A DNA stretch of 64,000 nucleotides from Streptomyces longwoodensis (GTDB lineage: Bacteria; Actinomycetota; Actinomycetes; Streptomycetales; Streptomycetaceae), in assembly GCF_001514125.1 (NCBI RefSeq), contig NZ_KQ948549.1:62001-126000 (forward strand). The letters are read 5' to 3'. Below the pieces are notes generated by a model. The model was not told the origin of the DNA and did no database searches. It saw only the letters and a list, made by a program, of their open reading frames with translations. The translations under genes were made by a program, and so were the position numbers. The first letter of the stretch is position 1, and each line of letters starts with the position of its first letter. Shown piece by piece: positions 25,967-33,812 of this stretch.

Positions 25967-27124
25967 TCACCGCCGCGCGGTCACCGTCCCCTCCACCGCG
26001 AACAACTGCTCCTCCACGTGGTCCAGCGCCAGCCGCAACGCCCCCGTGGCCACCGCGGCCTCGCCCAGCAGCGACAAGGCCACCTTCGGCGGCCGCAGAC
26101 AGTACCGCGCCAGCTCCCGCCGCAACGGCTCCAGCGCCCCGTCGAGCCCCGCCGCCCAGCCGCCGATCACCACCAGCTCCGGGTCGAGCGCCAGCACCAG
26201 TGCCGCCACGTCGTGCACGAGCCGCTGGATGAACCGCTCGACGGCGGCGCGGGCCCGCTGATCGCCGTCACGCGCCTTCGCGAACACCGCCGCGACGGCC
26301 TGCTCGTCGAGCGGGTGCAGGGGCTCGTCCGTCGTGGACAGCAGCGTCTCGGGGGTGTCCCCGCGCCCCAGCAGGTGCAGCGCGCCGATCTCCCCGGCCG
26401 CCCCGCCGTACCCGCGGTGCAGCCGCCCGCCGATGAGGGAACCGGCCCCGGGGCTCAGCCCCGCGAGCACGAAGACGACGTCGTCGGACTCCGTCGCGGC
26501 GCCCTTCCAGTGCTCGGCGACCGCCGCCGCGTTCGCGTCGTTCTCCACCAGCACCGGGCACTTGAAGGACCGGCTCAGCCGCTCGCCCAGCCGCAGCCCC
26601 GTCCACTCGGGCAGCGCGGTGCTCAGCCGTACGGTGCCGTCCGCCTCGACGATGCCGGGCGTGGCCACGCCGACCGCCCGCAGGGAGCTGCGCGGCACCC
26701 CGGCGCGGCGCAGCAGCTCGGCGACCGCCGTGCGCAGCCGCTCCAGTCGTTCGTCGGCCGACGCGGTCTCGTCCACGTCCTTGGCCTGAGCGCCCATCAC
26801 CCGCCCGTCCAGGGCGGAGAGCAGCGCCGCCACCCGGTGCGGTCCGATCTCCAGGCCCAGCAGGTGACCGGCCTCCGCGCGGAACCGGAACCGCCGTGCC
26901 GGCCGCCCCTGCCGCCGGGCCGCGCCCTCCTCGGCCGCCTTCTCCATGACCAGCCCGGCCTCGATGAGGTCCTCGACGACGCCCTCGACCGTCGGTCGGG
27001 ACAGGCCGGTCACCCGGGTGATCTCCGTCAGCGTCGCGCAGTCCGTGGCACGCATCGCGTGCAGCACCACCGCGGAATTGATCCTTCGCAACAGCGAGGG
27101 ATCCCCGCCGGTCAGCCGCCCCAA
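25967..27124 (-). CDS. ROK family transcriptional regulator
   Basis: A 385-residue protein with an N-terminal MarR-like winged HTH (about 10-75, TLTEITRVTGLSRPTVEGVV) and a ROK sugar-kinase-like domain. The ROK body shows GLEIGPHRVAALLSALDG, VATPGIVEADG, VENDANAAAVAEHW and GGRLHRGYGGAAGEIG. The usual zinc motif CxCGxxGCxE is absent (GRGDTPETLLST stands there), so zinc-dependent folding and sugar phosphorylation are doubtful. Start is TTG at 27124, chosen because GGGAGGA lies seven bases upstream. A frame extending to 27250 lacks such a site. Confidence 0.9.
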   Translation of the reverse strand: MGRLTGGDPSLLRRINSAVVLHAMRATDCATLTEITRVTGLSRPTVEGVVEDLIEAGLVMEKAAEEGAARRQGRPARRFRFRAEAGHLLGLEIGPHRVAALLSALDGRVMGAQAKDVDETASADERLERLRTAVAELLRRAGVPRSSLRAVGVATPGIVEADGTVRLSTALPEWTGLRLGERLSRSFKCPVLVENDANAAAVAEHWKGAATESDDVVFVLAGLSPGAGSLIGGRLHRGYGGAAGEIGALHLLGRGDTPETLLSTTDEPLHPLDEQAVAAVFAKARDGDQRARAAVERFIQRLVHDVAALVLALDPELVVIGGWAAGLDGALEPLRRELARYCLRPPKVALSLLGEAAVATGALRLALDHVEEQLFAVEGTVTARR

Positions 27125-27250
27125 CGTCCGTCCTCCCAGCTCGTGCGCGTGTTGGCCGGATCGTACTCGGCGCGACGGCGCGCGGCGACCGCGGACCCGC
27201 CGCAAGGCCGCGCCGGGCCGTGCGGGGCGGGCCGGCTGACGCCCCGCCAA

Positions 27251-27275
27251 TTGTCAGTGGCGGCCGGTTTACTGG
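27251..27275 (+). promoter_or_regulatory. Candidate RecA-independent DNA-damage promoter
   Basis: TTGTCAGTG at 27251-27259 is an exact match to the upper element of the PafBC-dependent promoter (TTGTCRGTG-N8-TANNNT). Below it TTTACTGG occupies 27268-27275; the best -10 is either TTTACT at the canonical eight-base spacing or TACTGG two bases lower, so the lower element is imperfect. Transcription would start at the ATG of the gene at 27281, which has no Shine-Dalgarno. Confidence 0.55.
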
Positions 27276-27280
27276 ATCGC

Positions 27281-27721
27281 ATGGGCATCGAGACGTACCT
27301 CGCCGTGGCCGACCTGCTGCGTTCCCGGGACTTCCCCGACCGGGACGGCAGGTCGGAGCTGGGGTTCGGCGGGCCGGGTCACTTCACGGCCGAGTTAAGG
27401 GTGAGCCACGGGCTGCGGGACGCGGACCCCGCGCTGCGGGCCGAGCGGGCCGAGGAGTTCCGCGCGGAGTGCGAGCGCCTGGTCGACGGGCTGGCCGCGC
27501 GGTGGGGGGAGCCGTTCGAGCACGGTCTGCAGGGGATACGCCTGCGCACCGGGAAGGGGGAGATACCCGAGCCCTGGGCCGGGTTCGGCACGGCGGTCGC
27601 CCACGCCTGCGTCTGGGAGCCGTCCGCGGACGGGCGGTGGGCCGCCGCGGGGGTCGCCGACCTCGATCCCTCCGACGAGATCCGGCTGTTGCTGGTCGTC
27701 ACCGAGGTTCCGCTGCCCTGA
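27281..27721 (+). CDS. Unknown protein with a TTA codon
   Basis: A 146-residue protein of no family I recognise. It opens MGIETYLAVADLLRSRDFP. It is mixed alpha/beta in appearance, with several charged helices, no signal peptide and no membrane span. Codon 39 (27395-27397) is TTA, the rare leucine codon read by the bldA tRNA, so translation is probably tied to development. The likely promoter is of the DNA-damage type and the mRNA leaderless. Its 3' end overlaps the convergent mug gene by 23 bases. The ROK gene is divergent upstream. Confidence 0.75.
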   Translation: MGIETYLAVADLLRSRDFPDRDGRSELGFGGPGHFTAELRVSHGLRDADPALRAERAEEFRAECERLVDGLAARWGEPFEHGLQGIRLRTGKGEIPEPWAGFGTAVAHACVWEPSADGRWAAAGVADLDPSDEIRLLLVVTEVPLP

Positions 27722-28343
27722 CCCGCGCCGCCGCCTCGTCGGCCACGCCGCCCGCCGCCCCACTCCCCGCGTCGGCCGCACCGCCCGCGCCGGCCCCGTC
27801 GTGGTCCGCCGCCACCCGCAGCCGGGCGAACTCCTCCGCCATGGTCGCCGCCGTCCAGTGGGCGTTCAGACCGCTCGGGTTGGGCAGCACCCACACGCGC
27901 GTGTCCCCGATCGTCCGCTCCTGCGGGCCGACCTGGGCCTTCCGGTCGTCGAAGGCCGCGCGGTAGGCGGTCACCCCCACCACGGCCAGCCACCGGGGCC
28001 TGAGCCGGGCGACCTTCGCCGCCAGCAGCCGGCCGCCCTCGCGGTACTCCTCCGCCGTCAGCTCGTCCGCCCGCGCCGAGGCCCGGGCCACCACGTTGGT
28101 GATCCCGAGCCCGTACGACAGCAACTCCTGCTGCTCGGCCGGCTCCAGCAGCCTCGGGGTGAACCCCGACAGGTGCAGCACCGGCCAGAACCGGTTGCCC
28201 GGCCGCGCGAAGTGGTGCCCCGTCGCGGCCGTCATCAGCCCCGGGTTGATCCCGCAGAACAGCACGCGCAGGTCCGGTGCGACCACGTCCGGGACGAGCC
28301 GGTCGCGGGCGGCCTGCAGTTGCGCCGGAGTGAAACGGGGCAC
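27699..28343 (-). CDS. mug: G/U mismatch-specific DNA glycosylase
   Basis: A 214-residue uracil-DNA glycosylase of the Mug/TDG family, which removes uracil or ethenocytosine mispaired with guanine. The catalytic-water motif GINPG is near residues 31-35, followed by FARPGNRFWPVLH. The DNA-intercalation motif NPSGLNAHW lies near 155. The last 40 residues are a low-complexity Ala/Gly tail beyond the family core. It overlaps the unknown gene at 27281 tail to tail and is followed upstream by purB on the same strand with a 30-base gap. Confidence 0.92.
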   Translation of the reverse strand: MPRFTPAQLQAARDRLVPDVVAPDLRVLFCGINPGLMTAATGHHFARPGNRFWPVLHLSGFTPRLLEPAEQQELLSYGLGITNVVARASARADELTAEEYREGGRLLAAKVARLRPRWLAVVGVTAYRAAFDDRKAQVGPQERTIGDTRVWVLPNPSGLNAHWTAATMAEEFARLRVAADHDGAGAGGAADAGSGAAGGVADEAAARVRAAEPR

Positions 28344-28373
28344 GGGTCCCTCCAGTTCAGCGGTCGGGGTGGA

Positions 28374-29816
28374 TCAGAGGATCGCCCCCGGCGAGTACCC
28401 CGCGGCCTCCGGACGCTGCTTCACGATCTCGTCGATCCGCGCGACGACCGTGCCGACCTGGTCGGCGGCGGCGCCCGTGAAGGACAGCTTGTCGGCCATC
28501 AGCGCGTCCAGGCCCTGCCGGTCCAGCGGGACGCGCGCGTCCGCCGCGAGCCGGTCGAGCAGCTCGTTGCGCTCGGCGCCCTGCTCGCGCATCGCCAGCG
28601 CGCACGCCACGGCGTTCTCCTTGATCGCCTCGTGCGCCTCCTCGCGGCCCACCCCGGCGCGCACCGACGCCATCAGCACCTTGGTGGTGGCGAGGAACGG
28701 CAGGTAGCGGTCCAGCTCGCGGGCCACCACGGCCGGGAAGGCGCCGAACTCGTCGAGCACGGTCAGGAACGTCTCCAGCAGGCCGTCCAGCGCGAAGAAC
28801 GCGTCCGGCAGCGCGACGCGGCGCACCACCGAGCAGGACACGTCGCCCTCGTTCCACTGGTCGCCCGCCAGCTCGCCCGTCATGGAGGCGTAGCCGCGCA
28901 GGATCACCATGAGGCCGTTGACGCGCTCGCAGGACCGGGTGTTCATCTTGTGCGGCATCGCCGACGAGCCGACCTGGCCCGGCTTGAAGCCCTCGGTGAC
29001 CAGCTCGTGCCCCGCCATCAGGCGGATCGTCTTCGCCAGCGAGGACGGTGCCGCCGCCAGCTGCACCAGCGAGGTGACGACCTCGTAGTCCAGCGAGCGC
29101 GGGTAGACCTGTCCGACCGAGGTGAACGCCTGCCCGAAGCCGAGGTGGTCGGCGATCCGCCGCTCGAGGTCGGCCAGCTTGGCCGCGTCCCCGCCGAGCA
29201 GGTCCAGCATGTCCTGGGCGGTGCCGACCGGGCCCTTGATGCCGCGCAGCGGGTAGCGGCCGAGCAGCTCCTCGACGCGGCCGTACGCCACCAGCAGCTC
29301 GTCGGCGGCGGTCGCGAAGCGCTTGCCGAGGGTGGTGGCCTGGGCGGCCACGTTGTGGGAGCGGCCGGCCATGACCAGCTCGCCGTACTCGGCGGCCAGC
29401 TTGCCGAGCCGGGCGAGGACGGCCACGGTGCGGTCGCGGACCAGTTCCAGGGAGAGCCGGATCTGCAGCTGCTCGACGTTCTCCGTCAGGTCGCGGGAGG
29501 TCATGCCCTTGTGGACCTGCTCGTGCCCGGCGAGGTCGTTGAACTCCTCGATCCGCGCCTTCACGTCGTGCCGGGTGACCTTCTCGCGCTCGGCGACGGA
29601 GGCCAGGTCGACGGTGTCCAGGACACGCTCGTAGTCGGCGATCGCCGCGTCCGGCACCTCGATGCCGAGGTCCTTCTGGGCGCGCAGCACGGCGAGCCAG
29701 AGCCGGCGCTCCAGCTTGACCTTGTGCTCGGGCGACCAGAGCGTGGCGAGCTCGGTGGAGGCGTAACGTCCGGCGAGGACGTTCGGGATGCGGGGCTTGG
29801 CGGGCGCAGAAGTCAC
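28374..29816 (-). CDS. purB: Adenylosuccinate lyase
   Basis: A 480-residue enzyme of the fumarase/aspartase superfamily acting twice in purine synthesis (SAICAR to AICAR, and adenylosuccinate to AMP). Signature motifs are TSRDLTENVEQLQ (substrate histidine region replaced by the usual TS-R-L set), GRSHNVAAQATTLGKRF, and the mobile catalytic loop GSSAMPHKMNTRSCE near residue 285. Length is typical for the actinobacterial form. It lies just upstream of mug on the same strand. Confidence 0.95.
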   Translation of the reverse strand: MTSAPAKPRIPNVLAGRYASTELATLWSPEHKVKLERRLWLAVLRAQKDLGIEVPDAAIADYERVLDTVDLASVAEREKVTRHDVKARIEEFNDLAGHEQVHKGMTSRDLTENVEQLQIRLSLELVRDRTVAVLARLGKLAAEYGELVMAGRSHNVAAQATTLGKRFATAADELLVAYGRVEELLGRYPLRGIKGPVGTAQDMLDLLGGDAAKLADLERRIADHLGFGQAFTSVGQVYPRSLDYEVVTSLVQLAAAPSSLAKTIRLMAGHELVTEGFKPGQVGSSAMPHKMNTRSCERVNGLMVILRGYASMTGELAGDQWNEGDVSCSVVRRVALPDAFFALDGLLETFLTVLDEFGAFPAVVARELDRYLPFLATTKVLMASVRAGVGREEAHEAIKENAVACALAMREQGAERNELLDRLAADARVPLDRQGLDALMADKLSFTGAAADQVGTVVARIDEIVKQRPEAAGYSPGAIL

Positions 29817-29904
29817 GTGTACGGATTCTACTGGCGATTCGTGCAGGCCAGCGCCACGGCCGGGTTCGGCGGAACCTACGAGACCGGCGTCACGCGGGGC
29901 GGCC

Positions 29905-30702
29905 CTACCCGTGGGGATCGTCGTACGGCAGCAGGTCGGGGCGCTTGGCCGGGCGGCCGTCGCCCGAGGAGCGGCCGGTCAGTCGGCGGCCTATCCAGGG
30001 CAGCAGGTGCTCGCGGGCGAAGCGGGCGTCGGCGATGCGGCGGGCCACCCAGCGGGGCGGCGGGGTGGCCGCCAGCGGCGTGCGCCACTCGGTGTCCTCG
30101 GGGTCGTAGCCGAGCGCCTGCCAGACCGCCTCCGCGACCCGGCGGTGCCCGTCGGCCGTCAGGTGCAGCCGGTCGACGTCCCACATCCGCGGGTCGGCGA
30201 GCGAGGGCGCGCCGTACAGGTCGACGACGACGGCCCCGTGCCGGGCGGCCAGGTCGTCGACGCAGGCGAACAGCTCCTCCATGCGCGGCCGGAACCGTTC
30301 CAGGACCGGCCCCTGGCGGCCCGGGCTGCGCATCAGCACGAGCTGCTTGCAGTGCGGGGCCAGGCGCTCCACGGCGTCGGTGAGCAGGCCCGTGACGCGG
30401 GCCATGTCGCACTTGGGGCGCAGGGTGTCGTTCAGGCCGCCGACCAGGGTGATCACGTCGGCGCCCATGGCGGCCGCCACGTCCACCTGCTCGTGGACGA
30501 TCTGCCCGATGAGCTTGCCGCGCACGGCGAGGTTCGCGTAGCGGAAGCCGGGCGCCTGCGCGGCCATCCGGCCGGCCAGCAGGTCGGCCCAGCCGCGGTA
30601 GGTGCCGTCGGGCAACAGGTCCGACATGCCCTCGGTGAAGGAGTCGCCGACGGCGACCAGGCTGGAGTAAGGGGGAGCCGGGGAAGGGGGGTTCGTCTGC
30701 AT
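29905..30702 (-). CDS. SGNH/GDSL family hydrolase
   Basis: A 265-residue esterase/lipase-type enzyme without a signal peptide. Block I is GDSFTEGM with the catalytic serine near residue 21. Block III is GGLNDTL and block V DRLHLTADGHRRV, with the catalytic Asp/His pair. The C-terminal 60 residues (PPPRWVARRIADARFAREHL region) are specific to the actinobacterial subgroup. Substrate unknown. It is monocistronic as far as can be seen. Confidence 0.9.
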   Translation of the reverse strand: MQTNPPSPAPPYSSLVAVGDSFTEGMSDLLPDGTYRGWADLLAGRMAAQAPGFRYANLAVRGKLIGQIVHEQVDVAAAMGADVITLVGGLNDTLRPKCDMARVTGLLTDAVERLAPHCKQLVLMRSPGRQGPVLERFRPRMEELFACVDDLAARHGAVVVDLYGAPSLADPRMWDVDRLHLTADGHRRVAEAVWQALGYDPEDTEWRTPLAATPPPRWVARRIADARFAREHLLPWIGRRLTGRSSGDGRPAKRPDLLPYDDPHG

Positions 30703-30795
30703 GGCGTCAGCGATCGTATCCCGGCTCCATACCCGCCGGTCGGTCGGCCCGGCGCACCGGAGTGCGCGGACCGGCCGACCACTGGTGCCCCGCGC

Positions 30796-31809
30796 CTACA
30801 CCCGCTGTCCGAACAGCTCCCGCAGCACGTCCTCCATCGTGACCAGGCCGGCCAGCCGGCCGTCCGCGCCGAGGACGGCCGCCAGGTGGGTGCGGCTGCC
30901 GCGCATCGCGGTGAGGACGTCGTCCAGGGGCGTCGTCTCCCGCACGCGGGCGATGGACCGCATGTCCCGAAGCCGGAACGGCTCGTCCCGCGGCGAGGCG
31001 TCCAGGGCGTCCTTGACGTGCAGGTAGCCCACGATGCGCCGCCCCTCGTCCACGACCGGGAAGCGGGAGAATCCCGACGCGGCGGCCAGCCCCTCCAGCT
31101 CCTCCGGGGTGACGCCCACGCGCGCGTACACGACCCGCTCCAGCGGCACGACGACGTCCCGCACCGGGCGGCGGCCCAGCTCCAGCGCGTCGTGCAGCCG
31201 CTCCTGCGCGGCCTCGTCGATCAGTCCCGCCTCACCGGCGTCCTTGACGATCTGCGCCAGCTCGGCGTCCGAGAACGTCGCCGTGACCTCGTCCTTCGTC
31301 TCGATCCGCAGCAGCTTCAGCAGCCCGTTCGCGAAGGCGTTGATCGTGAAGATCACCGGCCGCAGCGCCCGGGACAGGGCCACCAGCGGCGGCCCGAGGA
31401 CCAGCGCGCTGCGCACCGGCTCGGCGAGCGCGACGTTCTTCGGCACCATCTCGCCGAGCAGCATGTGCAGGTACGTCGCCAGCGACAGCGCGATCACGAA
31501 GGACACCGCGTGGCCCGCGCCCTCCGGCACGCCCACCGCGTGGAACACCGGCTCCAGCAGGTGCGCGATCGCCGGCTCGGCGACCACACCGAGGACCAGG
31601 GTGCACAGGGTGATGCCGAGCTGTGCGGCGGCCAGCAGCGCCGACACGTGCTGCAGGCCCCACAGCACGCTGCGCGCGCGCCGGTCGCCCGCCTCCGCGT
31701 GCGGTTCGACCTGCGAGCGGCGCACCGAGATGAGCGCGAACTCGGCGCCGACGAAGAAGGCGTTGACGACGAGCGTCGCCAAGCCGATCAGCAACTGGAC
31801 CGCGGTCAC
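30796..31809 (-). CDS. CNNM/CorC-type CBS-pair membrane protein, second of a pair
   Basis: A 337-residue protein with a DUF21 (CNNM) membrane domain of three to four helices (about 1-190) and two CBS motifs (about 205-330). It lacks the C-terminal CorC_HlyC domain found in its neighbour. Such proteins are linked to Mg2+/Co2+ efflux or membrane homeostasis, and the old name hemolysin is misleading. Start is GTG, overlapping the stop of the upstream paralogue by four bases (GTGA), so the two are translationally coupled and may form a heteromer. Confidence 0.88.
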   Translation of the reverse strand: MTAVQLLIGLATLVVNAFFVGAEFALISVRRSQVEPHAEAGDRRARSVLWGLQHVSALLAAAQLGITLCTLVLGVVAEPAIAHLLEPVFHAVGVPEGAGHAVSFVIALSLATYLHMLLGEMVPKNVALAEPVRSALVLGPPLVALSRALRPVIFTINAFANGLLKLLRIETKDEVTATFSDAELAQIVKDAGEAGLIDEAAQERLHDALELGRRPVRDVVVPLERVVYARVGVTPEELEGLAAASGFSRFPVVDEGRRIVGYLHVKDALDASPRDEPFRLRDMRSIARVRETTPLDDVLTAMRGSRTHLAAVLGADGRLAGLVTMEDVLRELFGQRV

Positions 31810-33140
31810 TTACCGACCTCCTGCTCGCTCTGGTCGTCGAGGGGTGCGTGCAGCAGCACGCGCGCGGCCCGGCGGCCGGACGCGTCCACCACGTCCAGGC
31901 GCCAGCCGCCGACCTCGACGCTGTCCCCGACGTCCGGTATGCGCCCCAGCTCCGCGGCCACGAGCCCGGCCAGGGTCTCGTACGGCCCGTCCGGGGCGCG
32001 CAGGCCCACGCGTGCGAGCTGGTCGATGCGGGCGGCCCCGTCGGCGGAGAACAGGGCGTGGCCCGTGTCGTCCGTGCCCGCGGGGGCCAGGTCGGGCGTC
32101 TCGTGCGGGTCGTGCTCGTCCCGCACTTCGCCGACGACCTCCTCCACGATGTCCTCCAGGGTCGCCACGCCCGCCGTACCGCCGTACTCGTCGATGACGA
32201 CGGCCATCGTGCGCCTGCCGGACAGCCGGTCCAGGAGGCGGTCCACGGTCAGGGACTCGGGGACCAGCAGTGGTTCGCGCATGATCTCCGCGACCGGCAC
32301 GCGCGTGCGGCGGGAGGCGGGGACGGCCAGCACGTCCTTGACGTGGGCGGTGCCGACGACGGAGTCGAGGCTGCCGCGGTAGACGGGGAAGCGGGACAGG
32401 CCGGTGGCGCGGGTCGCGTTGGCCACGTCCTCGCAGGTCGCCCGGGCCTCCAGGGCGATGACCTGGACGCGCGGGGTCATCACGTTCTCCGCGGTGAGGT
32501 CGGCCAGGTTCAGGGTCCGCACGAACAGCTCGGCGGTGTCGGCCTCCAGGGCGCCCTCCTTGGCGGAGTGCCGGGCGAGGGCGGCCAGCTCCTGGGGCCC
32601 GCGCGCGGAGGCCAGCTCCTCGGCGGGCTCGATGCCCAGGCGCCGCACGAAGCGGTTGGCGGTGTTGTTCAGGTGGGTGATGAACGGGCGGAAGGCCGCG
32701 CTGAACCAGCGCTGCGGGGTGCCGACCCGCTTGGCCACCGCCAGCGGCGAGGAGATCGCCCAGTTCTTGGGCACCAGCTCGCCGACGACCATCAGGAACA
32801 CCGTCGACAGGGCCGTGCCCAGCACGAGCGCGACCGAGCTCGACGTGGATGCGGACAGGCCGAGCGACTCCAGCGGGCCGGCGATCAGCTTGGCGATCGA
32901 CGGCTCGGACAGCATGCCGACGACGAGGTTGGTGACGGTGATGCCGAGCTGCGCGCCGGACAGCTGGAAGGTGAGGTTGCGCGCGGCCTTCAGCGCGCCG
33001 GACGCGCCGCGCTCACCGTGTTCCACCGCGCGTTCCAGCTCGCTGCGCTCGACCGTGGTCAGCGAGAACTCGGCGGCCACGAAGGCGCCGCAGGCCAGCG
33101 ACAGCAGGACGGCCACCAGCAACAGGAGCACTTCGGTCAT
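31806..33140 (-). CDS. CNNM/CorC-type CBS-pair membrane protein with CorC domain
   Basis: A 444-residue paralogue of the downstream gene. It has an N-terminal DUF21 membrane domain (about 1-200), a CBS pair (about 215-335, ending TAGVATLEDIVEEVVGEVRDE at 32165 to 32105) and a C-terminal CorC_HlyC transporter-associated domain with the typical ETLAGLVAAELGRIPDVGD segment. Start ATG has GGAGGTGA seven bases upstream. It is the first gene of the two-gene operon. The 178 bases upstream hold its promoter; I see TTTACC/GGACAC-like elements but no certain pair. Confidence 0.9.
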   Translation of the reverse strand: MTEVLLLLVAVLLSLACGAFVAAEFSLTTVERSELERAVEHGERGASGALKAARNLTFQLSGAQLGITVTNLVVGMLSEPSIAKLIAGPLESLGLSASTSSSVALVLGTALSTVFLMVVGELVPKNWAISSPLAVAKRVGTPQRWFSAAFRPFITHLNNTANRFVRRLGIEPAEELASARGPQELAALARHSAKEGALEADTAELFVRTLNLADLTAENVMTPRVQVIALEARATCEDVANATRATGLSRFPVYRGSLDSVVGTAHVKDVLAVPASRRTRVPVAEIMREPLLVPESLTVDRLLDRLSGRRTMAVVIDEYGGTAGVATLEDIVEEVVGEVRDEHDPHETPDLAPAGTDDTGHALFSADGAARIDQLARVGLRAPDGPYETLAGLVAAELGRIPDVGDSVEVGGWRLDVVDASGRRAARVLLHAPLDDQSEQEVGK

Positions 33141-33318
33141 CGGGTCACCTCCGTCCCATGGTCGGACGGGGCAGGACGGGGCGCGCGACGGCGCGGACTG
33201 GGAGGCTCGCCCATGGGCGGACGCTCACGACCTTTCATCGAGGGACCGAGTGTCCTGTCGATGGTAAAGGATGAGCAAAGGAGTCGGCGGGGTGGCCCTC
33301 GTCCGTCCGTGAGAACGG

Positions 33319-33741
33319 TCAGGCGAGCGGCTTGACCCACCGGCGCCACTGCTCCTGCGCCGTGTACCCCGCGGCGCGCCAGGCATGGTGCGCGGTGTCG
33401 TTGCGGGTCAGCACCATCGCGTCCCCGCGCCGCCCGCCCAGCCGTACGAAGCGCTCCTCGGCCGCCGCCAGCAGCGCCGAACCGACGCCCCGGCGCCGGT
33501 GCCCGGGGTGCACGGCGAGCCGGTACAGGTGGCAGCGCCAGCCGTCGAACCCGGCGATCACCGTGCCGACCAGGTCACCCCCGCTCTCGGCGAGGACCAG
33601 CGCCTCCGGGTCGCGCGCGAGCAGCCGCTCCACGCCGTCGCGGTCGTCACTGATGCTCGTGCCCTCCGCGGCGGTCGTCCAGAAGGCGAGCACGGCGTCC
33701 AGGTCCGCGGGCACGGCGGCCCGTATGCGCAGTTCAGACAT
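33319..33741 (-). CDS. GNAT family N-acetyltransferase
   Basis: A 140-residue single-domain GNAT enzyme. The acetyl-CoA loop is HPGHRRRGVGSALLAAAEERF near residues 77-97 (given at 33512 to 33450), preceded by the strand LVGTVIAGFDGWRCHLYRLAV. The acceptor is not predictable. Stand-alone gene between the CNNM operon and an ABC exporter. Confidence 0.88.
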   Translation of the reverse strand: MSELRIRAAVPADLDAVLAFWTTAAEGTSISDDRDGVERLLARDPEALVLAESGGDLVGTVIAGFDGWRCHLYRLAVHPGHRRRGVGSALLAAAEERFVRLGGRRGDAMVLTRNDTAHHAWRAAGYTAQEQWRRWVKPLA

Positions 33742-33812
33742 GGACGGATCCCATCACGGCCCAGGGGGCGACACCCGCAATTCCAGCATCCGGACGCCGA
33801 GGGCCCGCCCGC

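Noticed and set aside
30796..33140. Hemolysin toxins
   Set aside because: The family name is historical. DUF21 and CBS domains indicate CNNM/CorC-type ion-homeostasis proteins, not pore-forming toxins.
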